From assembly GCA_041391485.1 (NCBI GenBank), contig JAWKNY010000001.1, positions 186,001-250,000 on the forward strand: DNA of 64,000 nucleotides. The letters are read 5' to 3'. Below the pieces are notes generated by a model. That model saw only the letters and a list, made by a program, of their open reading frames with translations, did not search any database and was not told the origin of the DNA. Positions 24,673 through 34,132 of the stretch are shown piece by piece. Position numbers and translations under genes: made by a program. The stretch's first letter is position 1, and the number at the start of each line of letters is the position of its first letter. This DNA comes from JACKAF01 sp041391485. GTDB lineage: Bacteria > Bdellovibrionota > FAC87 > UBA2466 > JACKAF01.

Positions 24673-26990
24673 GGCGTGCCCTCCGGAACCAAGAAGGCAT
24701 CATAGTACAGGTCCCCCCACCACACGTAGCGGATGCTCTGATTTACAGGAGAACACACGAACCGTCGATTACTAGGATCGGTGACACTTGCTTGAATGAA
24801 CTCCGTGCAGTAATGGTTCGCGGGCAAGTGCGCGGGTGACACGTACACCGTCGCCCCGAAAGTTGCAGCGCAATTTGCCAGTGAACAAAACTGTGGAGTT
24901 ACGGGTTCCGGGTACTCGGCGCAGCGGCCAGCGTTGGAAAGGCCTCGCACTCGGTTTAGGTAGGGAAGATCAAGAACCGTGGGATCAGCGAGCTCCTGAG
25001 TCAGATCGATATCCGGATCGATGTGTAGGGCAAAACTTTCACAATAAGTGCCGTCACCTTGATCGCGTAAGTACTTTAGATGAAAAAAGTAGGGCCCCTT
25101 CGGCCGACTGAAGTAGGCGCCGGGGTTGGTGAGCGGACACAAGCCCCCATGAAACAGATAAGGCATCGTCGCGGTACGTTGGACAATCGATGGGTCATCC
25201 ATGTACCCCGTCACACTATTCTCCGCATGCTTGTTGCGCACAAAGTGGAATTCGGCCGGCTCCAGATAGCGGCAGTAAGATCCGGCATCGGCATCCGCCG
25301 TGTAGTAGGATTTAACGGCGCCCTGCTCGACAACGTTATCCGTCCGCAAAGCAAAGTCATATTCTCCGACTCCCGTATCCCCTTGCGGGTACTGGCTGGG
25401 ATCGGGGACAATCGCGATACCGTGAAAGCGAAACTGGGCCCCCGCAACCGATGGGCCGACTCGGTACATATCAATATAGGCCACCGCTCCTTGAGGGTGC
25501 TCATACTCGACGACAACTGGGTGGATAACGCCGGGCCCTGAAAATTCGTCGAACGAGACTAATACATTCAGATTGCTAGACACTCCATTCCGAATCACAA
25601 AACTCGTAAACGGACCGCTCAGTGCTCCAGAGCTACTACTGTAGGAAATAAAAAAGACCAGTCGATTAGTCCCGGCTTGCAAGGTGCGAATCGGCTGGCT
25701 CGTAAAATTCTTATACTGCTCTACTTCTGGGCTTGACCCGGAGGTGTTTACAAATCCTTGCCCGTAGACATCCCAACGGAGGTAAGGCGTATCGATGGCG
25801 AAGTTGGTATTGGGGTCTAGTGTAGCGTACGAACCAGTGAGGTGGGTGTTTTCCCAACCCGGATAAAAGACCTGCCCACCGAGTACCCCTTCGACAAGAG
25901 TTCCGAGGTACCTCACTCCAACCGAAGGGGCCGCACTTCGTATCCTAAAGTCCAATACAGCGTCGTCCGAGTTTTCAAAAAGCAATTCAAAGTGGTGAAA
26001 GATGGAGCTGTTAAAATCCGACCAGTGCAGCGCGTTCGCACCGATCACCTGAGAACTCTGCGTATCGACCACTTCAATCACCGCAACGGTTTGATCCGCG
26101 TCACCCGCCGTCTTCAGCGCATCGACAGCCACCGCAAAGGTGGCTTTGTGTAAGCCCCTTGCCAAACCGCTTAGTTGCGGGCCCCCTACGCTTGTCCCCA
26201 CGCGCCACGCAAGACTGCAACCTTCGTCGAGGCCCCCGCCGACGTATTCCCCTAATTCTCTGTCGCTCCCGTAGTGCACGGAAGCCTGCTGCAACGGCGA
26301 GACCAGCTCATCGCAATCGTTCTCCTGGTAGTCGAGCAAAAGCATCCAACCAAGTCCCAGCAATCGGCTGAGGTCGTGGCCTTCGGAAAAGAACGGGTAG
26401 CTATTGTAGTTTCGAATATAGTCGGTCGGAAGCAAGTAACCGTTGGATGAAAATGGGCTCTGTGGGCGAATCTTGTTGAAGGTTCGCTGCCCCAGCAGGA
26501 CTACTAACTCCCTGGCCTTCAGGGTCGGAACGCCGCGATCGTCTATTTTTAGCGGCCCGGCAGGGCCATAGTCCGCAGCCACGATCAGCCGCTCCTGGTG
26601 TTCATCGTAGAGATCGAGCGCACCAATCTCGAACAAGAACTCCGTGTCGCGAGACAAAAACGAATCAATCTCGTCCAGCGAGGCGAGAAAGATGCTTCTA
26701 AGATAAATGCGCTGATCTTCGGAGAGGTTTTCAATCGCAGCACAGTACGAACTCTCCATCGAGGTAGGGCAACGACCGTTCTTCAAGACAAAGAGAAGAT
26801 CGTTTCCGACTCCAATCTTCGTCTGCATGGCCACACGGCGCATCTTTTCAACTTTGGCTTTCATGAGAGCGAGCAGCGGGTGACCACCGCCGTATCCCGT
26901 CGCGTTGCCGAAAAGTTTTAGGTTAAAACAACCGGACAACGAAAGAACGGCAATGAATAGGATTAGCTTGTGAAACCAAATGCGGCGCAA
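24669..26990 (-). CDS. Large lipoprotein A (unknown family)
   Basis: A 773-residue lipoprotein; the signal sequence ends at LSLSGC (Cys21). A helical N-domain (about 35-110, with a CPTS...YC pair) is followed by a long beta-rich region, with segments such as ARGLHKATFAVAVDAL and AGTNRLVFFISYSSSSG that look like jelly-roll or carbohydrate-binding modules, and a Cys-rich tail. I recognise no catalytic motif. It is the first gene of a two-gene operon with its paralogue B. A surface or periplasmic role is inferred from the lipobox only. Confidence 0.7.
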   Translation of the reverse strand: MRRIWFHKLILFIAVLSLSGCFNLKLFGNATGYGGGHPLLALMKAKVEKMRRVAMQTKIGVGNDLLFVLKNGRCPTSMESSYCAAIENLSEDQRIYLRSIFLASLDEIDSFLSRDTEFLFEIGALDLYDEHQERLIVAADYGPAGPLKIDDRGVPTLKARELVVLLGQRTFNKIRPQSPFSSNGYLLPTDYIRNYNSYPFFSEGHDLSRLLGLGWMLLLDYQENDCDELVSPLQQASVHYGSDRELGEYVGGGLDEGCSLAWRVGTSVGGPQLSGLARGLHKATFAVAVDALKTAGDADQTVAVIEVVDTQSSQVIGANALHWSDFNSSIFHHFELLFENSDDAVLDFRIRSAAPSVGVRYLGTLVEGVLGGQVFYPGWENTHLTGSYATLDPNTNFAIDTPYLRWDVYGQGFVNTSGSSPEVEQYKNFTSQPIRTLQAGTNRLVFFISYSSSSGALSGPFTSFVIRNGVSSNLNVLVSFDEFSGPGVIHPVVVEYEHPQGAVAYIDMYRVGPSVAGAQFRFHGIAIVPDPSQYPQGDTGVGEYDFALRTDNVVEQGAVKSYYTADADAGSYCRYLEPAEFHFVRNKHAENSVTGYMDDPSIVQRTATMPYLFHGGLCPLTNPGAYFSRPKGPYFFHLKYLRDQGDGTYCESFALHIDPDIDLTQELADPTVLDLPYLNRVRGLSNAGRCAEYPEPVTPQFCSLANCAATFGATVYVSPAHLPANHYCTEFIQASVTDPSNRRFVCSPVNQSIRYVWWGDLYYDAFLVPEGTP

Positions 26991-27297
26991 ACGTCCCCCA
27001 AATTATCCATGCGCGTAATGGGTTTCCCTAGTAGGCAATCGCACCGGAAGGAAAATCGAAACCGGCACCCCTCTATTATATGGCGCATTATCTCTCTCGA
27101 ACAACTGTCAGTATTTGAGCGATCTCGGGATGTAAACCTTCAATATCGCACACCTTTTAGAAGCACTCCCAGGGGCCTGATCTGAGTCTAGACAGTGGCC
27201 TACGCCGCCAACGCAAAAATTTGCCGCGCGGATTGAAATCCTTAGCTTTCTTGGAGGCACGTCGATTGCAGTATGTGAAGACTGAGTATAGGGAACC
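26991..27297. other. Intergenic region upstream of the lipoprotein pair
   Basis: About 307 bases between the start of lipoprotein A and the end of the next minus-strand gene. Apart from the promoter candidate noted separately I see no gene, RNA or repeat in it. Confidence 0.5.
27075..27104 (-). promoter_or_regulatory. Candidate promoter of lipoprotein A-B operon
   Basis: On the minus strand TATAAT (27080-27075) lies 18 bases after TTGTTC (27104-27099). The -10 is perfect and the -35 poor. It would give a leader of about 80 bases before the ATG at 26990. Confidence 0.4.
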
Positions 27298-28908
27298 TTA
27301 GCGGATCCGATAAACAGAGTAGATACCGTCTTCGAAGTCAGGCACCCGCCTGTTCAGGTCGGTGCGGGCATCACTTGAGGTTTCGGCTCGATTCACAACG
27401 AGGTATCGAAAACCCATCTCATAGAGCTGCTTTCTCGGCTCCACCGCCCCCGAGCGCGCCAACGCTTCAGAGGCGTCTCGCACCAGCCCGTAGGTACCCG
27501 GCTTAAAACCTGTATAGCCATTTGCGATCGGGTGATCGTGTTCCAAACTTTTGTACATTCTCAGGGTTTCCAATGAAGTGACATCGAAGGGAAGATGCGT
27601 AACCGCTCCTTTATCTTTCTGGTGCCGCAACCATTCGGACACCCCATCCAGCTCCGATCCAACGCTAGGGTAAGGCACCGGGCGGTAGGTATCGACGATA
27701 AAAAGGAGCAACAGGGCCACCGACCACCCCCACCTACGAAGGGCTCCATCGCCTCCTAATCGGTGATGGAGCACCTGGAAGCCAATTCCAGCGAGTACAG
27801 CCATAAAGAAAAGATAACTGAGCCCCATTCGAGCAGGCGTTCGAAAACCTTTTAGACCCGGGAGTGTGTAGTAGAGCAGGTTATAAACTCCCAGGTTAGT
27901 CCCGAAGGCTAAGATGATGGTAAAGAGTAACGAATAGAGGAGTAGGCGCGAGAGGCGCTTTCCTTGACTCGAACGGCATCGACGCAGACGCCTAAAACCG
28001 AGATAAGCGAGAAAGAGGACCGCGAAACCAACGAACAGAACGTTCTCTTCTCTCCCCCTACCGCCGTTGCCCCCAAGGATTAGATCCCCCAGTAGAGGAT
28101 CGTAAAGGTGATCGCTTGTCACAAGAAACCAGCTTCCCAGGTTCGCGCTACTTCCGTAGGCGTCGCTGATGGGTCTTCTGAACCCGTACTCTTTGCTAAT
28201 GCGATAATAAGAAGACCCGATCGCAAAGCTCACCAAAGCGAAGGCCAGGATGCCACCTGCGATAGGCGCGTAACGCCCCCGACGGTGACGCCAAAGCACA
28301 TAGCCCGCATACGGAAGGGCCGACAAGACAAGAACAATGCCCAAACTTAAGCTAAAGTAGAGCTGCGCACCCGCGAGCGCACCCATCAAAGCGAGCCACT
28401 TTGCTTTCCCGTTTTGCTCGTACCTCAGAGCACAGGCCCAAAATAGCGGGAAAAGAAATTGCGGCATTAAATGAAAATGCTGCAAGTGAGCCAATCGGAC
28501 CAAGCTAAAGCCGAATACGCTTGCGGCAACTAAGGCGCCCCCGCTACGCAAGAAGCTTCTCGCGAACCCATACATGCAAAGAAAATTTGCGCTAAGAAAA
28601 GCAAGCTGCAACAAATTGAATGCCAGCAACGAATTTCCGAAGACGACTTTAAGAAAACCGTACAGCACACTGCACGCCGGAAGCGTTTCTGAAGTGGCCA
28701 GAGATTCTTGGAAGGGATAGAGGATCTTGCCGTCGTAAAGGGCCCGCGCGCCGAAGAGATTCTGGCTCATTCGCTCGAGGATCCAGACAAAGGAAAGCGG
28801 ATCTTTGGTGGAATCGGGTAGACCGCTTGCGAGCCGGCTCAAAGGCCAGGGAAGCACAAAGGCGGCTAGAAGCAGCGCCAAGACCAGAGTCACCCAGAGA
28901 TACCGCAT
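27298..28908 (-). CDS. Polytopic membrane protein, YfhO/GT-C-like
   Basis: A 536-residue integral membrane protein with about ten to twelve hydrophobic helices and a soluble C-terminal domain (from about 420). The N-terminal loop LPDSTKDPLSFVWILE and ILYPFQESLATSE resembles the acidic first loop of GT-C-type lipid-linked glycosyltransferases and YfhO-like proteins. The donor would be a polyprenyl-phosphate sugar, but neither donor nor acceptor can be assigned. The start follows no obvious ribosome site. It is divergent from the GT87-like gene. Confidence 0.65.
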   Translation of the reverse strand: MRYLWVTLVLALLLAAFVLPWPLSRLASGLPDSTKDPLSFVWILERMSQNLFGARALYDGKILYPFQESLATSETLPACSVLYGFLKVVFGNSLLAFNLLQLAFLSANFLCMYGFARSFLRSGGALVAASVFGFSLVRLAHLQHFHLMPQFLFPLFWACALRYEQNGKAKWLALMGALAGAQLYFSLSLGIVLVLSALPYAGYVLWRHRRGRYAPIAGGILAFALVSFAIGSSYYRISKEYGFRRPISDAYGSSANLGSWFLVTSDHLYDPLLGDLILGGNGGRGREENVLFVGFAVLFLAYLGFRRLRRCRSSQGKRLSRLLLYSLLFTIILAFGTNLGVYNLLYYTLPGLKGFRTPARMGLSYLFFMAVLAGIGFQVLHHRLGGDGALRRWGWSVALLLLFIVDTYRPVPYPSVGSELDGVSEWLRHQKDKGAVTHLPFDVTSLETLRMYKSLEHDHPIANGYTGFKPGTYGLVRDASEALARSGAVEPRKQLYEMGFRYLVVNRAETSSDARTDLNRRVPDFEDGIYSVYRIR

Positions 28909-29014
28909 TCAGCGAATCTAGCGTCAGGCGCTAAAGTTGTCACCCACCGGGCCAGGGAATGTTGCCGCTAAGCCAGTGGCTGTGGCATCCTAGCGCTTCG
29001 CCTGGAGTGGGATT

Positions 29015-30145
29015 TTGACCGTTAAGTCCAAGAAATGTTGGGTCGCCGTTTTCTATGCCGCCGTCACTCTATGGCTTTTCGCGTACCTGACATTGGCTCA
29101 CCGTTACAACGGCAAAGACTATGAGGTCTACCTGGATGCGATCGCCGCACTCGGCGAGGGAGCCTCCCCGTACAGCTATGAAAACGCCACGTCCTTTCAT
29201 TACAGCCCGGTTGGATTATTGCCCTTCGTGGCGCTGCAGTCTTTGCCGGTCAAACTTCAGCATCTCTGCATTTTTGTTTTGAGTCTGTTCGCGCTTTTTC
29301 GTATGACTTATCTGAGCTTGAAGCTGCTCACACCCACTCGGCCCCTTGAGGCATTGCCTCTGCTTGTCCTTATCGCCCCATGGCTACTCGTCAATCAAGG
29401 CATTGGCTTTCAATTCGAGTCGGGGAACATCAACCTCCTGCGTCTTTACCTGCTGATGGAGGGATTCAATGTCCTGTTCCGCGGGAAAGCCACCTGGGGA
29501 TTTTTCCTGTTGTCGCTCCCTGCTCTATTCAAACCCGCCTTTGGCATCGTGCCCTATTTTCTTTTCGCCTTGAAACCCAAGCAATACGTTGTCCCGTGCC
29601 TTCGCGCGGGCGCGTTGCTCCTTGCGGTGCTGGCCTTGCCCTTTGTATTTTGGCAAGCGGGCCCGCTCTACAAAGACTGGTGGCTTAGCAACTCAGCCCA
29701 CACGCACGCGATACTCAGTGGCGAGATCGTGGGGGCAAACTTAAGTCTTCTTTCCTTTGCCTACGACAAACTGGGACTTAGCGTTGGCCGAAGCTTGCTG
29801 CTCGTATTTTTCCCGGCTCTAGTCGCCTTCCATTGGCTCGCCCACAAACAACCTCCCACGGTTGCGTTCGCTCTGGCTTTGCTCTTCTTGTACTTGTTCT
29901 CTCCGGCCACGTTTCCTTATTCCATCCTGGGGCTCATGCTGCCGGCAATGCTAGGTTTGTGGGTGTGCCTTAGAGATCGCCGCCAGTGGGTCCCTTTTGC
30001 GATCTTTGTGATCGGTATGCTTTTTGTGAATGTGAACTTTATGGGTCGCGGTTTATACAACGGTACCGCGGTGCCATGGCGGCTTCAGGGTTTTCTCACC
30101 CTTCCTCTTGTTTGGGTGGTGAGCCGTCGCAGCTCAACTAACTGA
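29015..30145 (+). CDS. GT87/DUF2029-like membrane glycosyltransferase
   Basis: A 376-residue polytopic protein with about ten hydrophobic segments. The first extracytoplasmic loop carries YNGKDYEVYLDAIAALGEGASPY and the following FHYSPVGLLPF, the pattern of DUF2029/GT87 enzymes (polyprenyl-phosphate-mannose-type transferases). The start is TTG 29015, supported by GGAG about 8 bases upstream. It ends overlapping the convergent methyltransferase by 8 bases. Substrate unknown. Confidence 0.8.
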   Translation: MTVKSKKCWVAVFYAAVTLWLFAYLTLAHRYNGKDYEVYLDAIAALGEGASPYSYENATSFHYSPVGLLPFVALQSLPVKLQHLCIFVLSLFALFRMTYLSLKLLTPTRPLEALPLLVLIAPWLLVNQGIGFQFESGNINLLRLYLLMEGFNVLFRGKATWGFFLLSLPALFKPAFGIVPYFLFALKPKQYVVPCLRAGALLLAVLALPFVFWQAGPLYKDWWLSNSAHTHAILSGEIVGANLSLLSFAYDKLGLSVGRSLLLVFFPALVAFHWLAHKQPPTVAFALALLFLYLFSPATFPYSILGLMLPAMLGLWVCLRDRRQWVPFAIFVIGMLFVNVNFMGRGLYNGTAVPWRLQGFLTLPLVWVVSRRSSTN

Positions 30146-30896
30146 CCTTCTCCAGACGGACCAGTACCAAATTACCGAATGGAAAGTGCCATTTATTGTG
30201 GGGATAGAGGCGTGACACACTTCTAGAGAGTTCGAGCGAAAGCGGCGCTATAAAAGGCGAAACAAAGTGGGTCGTGGTTTTGAAATCCACTTTAAGACCG
30301 TTTCCGATGATAGGCGAAATTTCCTTTAAACGTTTTTCCACATTGAAATAAGTAAACTTGGTTAGGTGCTGCTCTTCATAACTTACCGACGAGAGCCGGT
30401 TCACAAGCACTTCAAGTACAGGCCAGCTACTCGTGTAGTTGGGCGTCGAAAGCACCAGCTTTCCTCCGACACAAAGTTTCTGGTAAAGGCGTTCAAGCAG
30501 AGTCTGAATCTCCGCCACGGTCAGGTGTTCGATGACTTCGATTAACGTAATACAATCAAACGAGCCAGGCACCTCACCCAATGCCGCCACAGTGGGGACA
30601 TAAAAAAACTTTCTAAAATCGGTGCCGTAGTTCGCGTTGGCGTACTCCACCTGTTTGGGAAGGACGTCCACCCCCACCTGAAGCGGAAACCGCTCCGGCG
30701 CCAGCTCAGAGAGGAAAGTCCCCGCGAAACAACCCACATCCAGAATGGATTGGCAGCGGTCGGGCAAGCAGTCGAGCACCCGCTCGAACTTTTGCAGGTG
30801 CCAAGCACGGCGCACCGAGTTCCCGCCGCGCGCGATGCGATCGTAATAACCTTCCGGAATGGCGTCGTAATTAAAATCGGACGTTTGCTCTGACAT
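30138..30896 (-). CDS. Class I SAM-dependent methyltransferase
   Basis: A 252-residue methyltransferase. The SAM motif I is SILDVGCFAGTFLSEL at about residue 70; FDCITLIEVIEHL is motif II/post-I, and GGKLVLSTPNYTS is the post-III segment often seen in Coq5/UbiG-like or sugar methyltransferases. The substrate is unknown. It is one of three consecutive minus-strand methyltransferase genes. Confidence 0.85.
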   Translation of the reverse strand: MSEQTSDFNYDAIPEGYYDRIARGGNSVRRAWHLQKFERVLDCLPDRCQSILDVGCFAGTFLSELAPERFPLQVGVDVLPKQVEYANANYGTDFRKFFYVPTVAALGEVPGSFDCITLIEVIEHLTVAEIQTLLERLYQKLCVGGKLVLSTPNYTSSWPVLEVLVNRLSSVSYEEQHLTKFTYFNVEKRLKEISPIIGNGLKVDFKTTTHFVSPFIAPLSLELSRSVSRLYPHNKWHFPFGNLVLVRLEKVS

Positions 30897-30950
30897 GGCT
30901 CACCTTAATGGAAGGACTATAGCAACCCACTCCCGCAACCACAATAGAAC

Positions 30951-31784
30951 CTAATGCAGAAGCGGCCGACGCTCAGCGAGCAGCGCCAAAAACAAGGGAA
31001 ACTCGGCACGGGCTCGGTTTTCCATACGAGCCGCTTTGCCCTTGCTTTCCTTATCACTCACCCACTCTTCAACGTTCAGGACATTGAAGCCGTTTTTTGC
31101 TAGCGCGCCGAAGTAATAAGAGAGCGGACGGTGAAACGCCCACATCACGGGAGACTGTTCTCCCCGTCCCGGGTGTACCTGCATTGGGATACTCAACGGG
31201 GACAGGTAACGATTCAGTCTCCGGTAACGGATCTTGTTCTCCTCATCGGTTTCCCACGACGACTGCCGGGGGATTCTAAAACAGGGGTGATTGAGCACGA
31301 GGATAAGGCGGGCGCCGGGTTTTAGGTGCTGACTGAGTAAAGCGATGACGCCGTCAGCATTTTCAATGTTCTCCATCGCCAAAATGACGCTGCCGTAGTC
31401 GAAGTCCCGTTTGCTAATCCCAAGCTTTTTGCTGGCGTCGGCGCAGTGAAAATTCGTGTCCGGGCGTTCATTCAGCTGCTTTGCGGCCGCTATCAACTTC
31501 GGGGCGGCATCAATACCCCAATAGGTAACGCCCTCCGGAAGACCACGAGAGACGATTCCCTGGCCACATCCCAAATCCAACCACGCTGTCCCCGCTTGGG
31601 GAGCCATCAAACGCATCACACCTGGCAGGATCACGTTCTTGTGGTAGTAGTGTCCGTCTTCCCCAACAAGCTTGTTGTACCACTTCCCAAAGCTATCCCA
31701 GGCGGTTTGCGCGGCAGCTGGCCTTCGTCGAACAAAGCGGCGGCCCGCCCCTTTTCCATATTTGTGTGGCTGCTTAGAGGGCAT
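30951..31784 (-). CDS. Class I SAM-dependent methyltransferase
   Basis: A 277-residue methyltransferase with a basic N-terminus (KQPHKYGKGAGRRFVRRRP), suggesting RNA or nucleic-acid contact. WDSFGKWYNKLVGEDGHYYHK precedes motif I (WLDLGCGQGIVSRGL). The start overlaps the end of rsmG by 11 bases, so the two are cotranscribed. The substrate is not identified. Confidence 0.85.
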   Translation of the reverse strand: MPSKQPHKYGKGAGRRFVRRRPAAAQTAWDSFGKWYNKLVGEDGHYYHKNVILPGVMRLMAPQAGTAWLDLGCGQGIVSRGLPEGVTYWGIDAAPKLIAAAKQLNERPDTNFHCADASKKLGISKRDFDYGSVILAMENIENADGVIALLSQHLKPGARLILVLNHPCFRIPRQSSWETDEENKIRYRRLNRYLSPLSIPMQVHPGRGEQSPVMWAFHRPLSYYFGALAKNGFNVLNVEEWVSDKESKGKAARMENRARAEFPLFLALLAERRPLLH

Positions 31785-32448
31785 GGGTTTTCTCCCATGT
31801 GACTAGCCGCCTTTGGTGAGGCGTTCGCGGCAAGTTGTACGCCTTGTCCGCGCACAATTTAAAATCTTTTGAAAAGCGGGTGCGGACTTCGCCTATCTCC
31901 TCGTCTACGTTAGGCCCCTTCATAAAATGGATCTTGCCGCCAGGCTGCAAGCAGCCAGAAGTTCGCAGAAAAGTCTTATCCATGGTTTCAAGCGCGCGCG
32001 TGATGACCCCTCTTACCGGCTGCTGGAAGCTACGGCTCACGACCTTGTGCGGGAACACTTCAATCCCTTTAAGTCCCAAAAGCTCGATGGCCTCTTCCAA
32101 AAACGCGACCCGACGGGGTCGGGGCTCGGCCAGAATGATGTGCAGTTTGGGCAGGTAGATCTTGAGCGGGATACCGGGGAACCCGGCCCCCGTGCCTACA
32201 TCGAGCAGGGGCCCTTCCAGGCGCACCATCTTAGGGATAAGCAAACAGTCGACGTAGTGTTTAACCGCGATGGTCTCAAATCCAATGAGTCGGGTCAGGT
32301 CCCTGTCTTGATTTCGTTTTCTCAATAAATTATGGTACCGCCACAGTTGGTCCAGCTGCCCGCGGCTCAGGCGAATTCCGCTTTGGCTAAGGATTTGGTT
32401 CAGGCTTTCAGCCGACGGAGCCTGAGATTTTTTCGAATACCTACGCAT
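31774..32448 (-). CDS. rsmG: 16S rRNA (guanine-N7) methyltransferase RsmG (GidB)
   Basis: Methylates G527 of 16S rRNA. LLDVGTGAGFPGIPLKIYLP is the highly characteristic RsmG motif I, preceded by DLTRLIGFETIAVKHYVDCL and followed by LAEPRPRRVAFLEEAIELLGL and ITRALETMDK. Length 224 is normal. It is not next to mnmG or parAB as in many genomes. It is divergent from the pseudouridine synthase, with 35 bases between starts. Confidence 0.92.
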   Translation of the reverse strand: MRRYSKKSQAPSAESLNQILSQSGIRLSRGQLDQLWRYHNLLRKRNQDRDLTRLIGFETIAVKHYVDCLLIPKMVRLEGPLLDVGTGAGFPGIPLKIYLPKLHIILAEPRPRRVAFLEEAIELLGLKGIEVFPHKVVSRSFQQPVRGVITRALETMDKTFLRTSGCLQPGGKIHFMKGPNVDEEIGEVRTRFSKDFKLCADKAYNLPRTPHQRRLVTWEKTHAL

Positions 32449-32483
32449 ATTTAGACTTTAAGCTGCCTTCTGCTAGGAGGAGA

Positions 32484-33179
32484 ATGTCGCCCCTTTCTAC
32501 TCAAAATGGCGCTCGGGCGTCAAGCCAGGTCCTCTATGAGGACAACCACCTGCTCGTGGTGTTCAAACCAGCGGGTTGGCTCACCCAAGGCGACCAGTCC
32601 GGCGATCCCTCCTTGATGGATTGGGCGAAGGCCTACCTTAAAGAGAAGTACCATAAACCGGGGAATGTTTTCTTGGGGTTAGTTCACCGCCTGGACAAGC
32701 AGGTACCGGGAATCGTGCTCTTCGCCAAGACCTCAAAAGGCGCCAGCCGCCTTTCCGAACAGTTTAGAAGCCGCCAGGTTGAGAAAAAGTACCTCGCCCT
32801 CGTCGAAGGCAAGGCCCCGGATAGCGGAAAGCTCGTCCATTACCTGAGCGACGACGCCAGCCGGGGTGTCTACGTGCAGAAAAACCCGGGTCCCGAACTC
32901 AAGCGCGCCGAACTTCTTTTCCACACCATTAAACGCTTTGAATGCCAGAGCCTCGTGGAAGTCACCTTACTCACGGGAAGAAAGCACCAGATCCGCGCGC
33001 AGCTTTCAGCCATTGGGCATCCCATCGTGGGCGACACAAAATATGGAGCGGGCGGAACGCCCGGCAGCCGTATCGCCCTTCTCGCGCATTCGCTACAATT
33101 CAAGCTCGCCACCGTCGCCGAGGAAAAAACGATCTGCTTGCCCGATCCTAAACTTTATCTCAGTGAGTTCTACGCATGA
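32484..33179 (+). CDS. RluA-family pseudouridine synthase
   Basis: Isomerises uridine in rRNA or tRNA. VLYEDNHLLVVFKPAGWLTQ opens the catalytic domain, and the catalytic Asp is in VHRLDKQVPGIVLFAK, close to the usual HRLDxxTSG. Later motifs LTGRKHQIRAQLSAIGHPIVGDTKYG are standard. It has no S4 domain. The start follows AGGAGGAG. It overlaps the next methyltransferase gene by 4 bases. Confidence 0.93.
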   Translation: MSPLSTQNGARASSQVLYEDNHLLVVFKPAGWLTQGDQSGDPSLMDWAKAYLKEKYHKPGNVFLGLVHRLDKQVPGIVLFAKTSKGASRLSEQFRSRQVEKKYLALVEGKAPDSGKLVHYLSDDASRGVYVQKNPGPELKRAELLFHTIKRFECQSLVEVTLLTGRKHQIRAQLSAIGHPIVGDTKYGAGGTPGSRIALLAHSLQFKLATVAEEKTICLPDPKLYLSEFYA

Positions 33180-34132
33180 GTACGCCTCTTAGCGAATCAC
33201 TCAAAGCAGCGTGGGACCGCCGCCAGTCTCACTTTAAAAACGGTCAAACGACCGCGTACCGCCTTCTAGGCGCGAGTGAGGAGAACTTGCGCGGTCTTTC
33301 CGCCGATCGCTACGAAGACATAGTCATTCTCTACAGACCCTTGGGCAAACGCGTGCTTTCGGAAGAAGTGGTTTCCGAAGTGGCTGATTTTTACTTGAAC
33401 CAGCCAGGGATTGCGAGTGTTTACCTGAAGGATGTCACCGTGGACCGCTCCCACGCACAACCCACCGCCGCAACACTCCTCTCTGGAAACCCCATCTCAG
33501 AAGAGAAGATCGTAAAAGAAAACGGCCTCGCTTATAAGGTGGCGCCTCTGGAAGGTTTTAGCAGCGGTTTGTTCATGGATCAGCGCGAGCAGCGTCTCGC
33601 ATTCCAAAAGCAAGCCGCCGGAATCGAAGTCCTCAACACGTTTGCTTACACCTGTAGTTTCTCTGTTGCCTGTGCCAAGGGTGGGGCCAAAGTCACTAGC
33701 GTCGATATATCCAAGCGCTACTTGGATTGGGGCAAAGACAATTTTGTAGCCAACTCGCTCGATCCCGAGAATCACGAGTTCTTCCCAAACGACACGATGG
33801 GGTTTCTAAAAGGCGCGGCGAAGCGTGGAAGGCATTTTGACCTCGTTATTTTGGATCCACCGAGTTTTGCCAGGAACAAAAAGGGTACCTTTTCCATTCG
33901 CCGTGATGCCCCGGAGTTATTGAGTTTGGCCGCACAGGTGGTTAAGCCCGGAGGGCTTCTCTATTTTTCCTCCAATCTTTCCGAGTTGAACAACGATTCT
34001 CTTTCGCGCCTTATCCGCATTACGCTTCCCTCGGCCAGAATCATCGGGGCCGCTCCACTGCCGGTTGATTTTCAGTTCGAGACAAATCCAGTTTCTCGAG
34101 TGCTAGCAGTGATAAACGGCGGGCGGCGATGA
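33176..34132 (+). CDS. RlmI/RlmK-type rRNA methyltransferase
   Basis: Class I SAM methyltransferase of the 23S rRNA m5C family. GLSADRYEDIVILY is the pre-catalytic domain, then GFSSGLFMDQREQR, motif I region EVLNTFAYTCSFSVACAKGGA, VDISKRYLDWGKDNF, and motif IV DLVILDPPSFARNKKG. At 318 residues it lacks an N-terminal PUA domain of E. coli RlmI, so I do not assign a symbol. It overlaps both neighbours by 4 bases, suggesting an RNA-modification operon. Confidence 0.87.
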   Translation: MSTPLSESLKAAWDRRQSHFKNGQTTAYRLLGASEENLRGLSADRYEDIVILYRPLGKRVLSEEVVSEVADFYLNQPGIASVYLKDVTVDRSHAQPTAATLLSGNPISEEKIVKENGLAYKVAPLEGFSSGLFMDQREQRLAFQKQAAGIEVLNTFAYTCSFSVACAKGGAKVTSVDISKRYLDWGKDNFVANSLDPENHEFFPNDTMGFLKGAAKRGRHFDLVILDPPSFARNKKGTFSIRRDAPELLSLAAQVVKPGGLLYFSSNLSELNNDSLSRLIRITLPSARIIGAAPLPVDFQFETNPVSRVLAVINGGRR

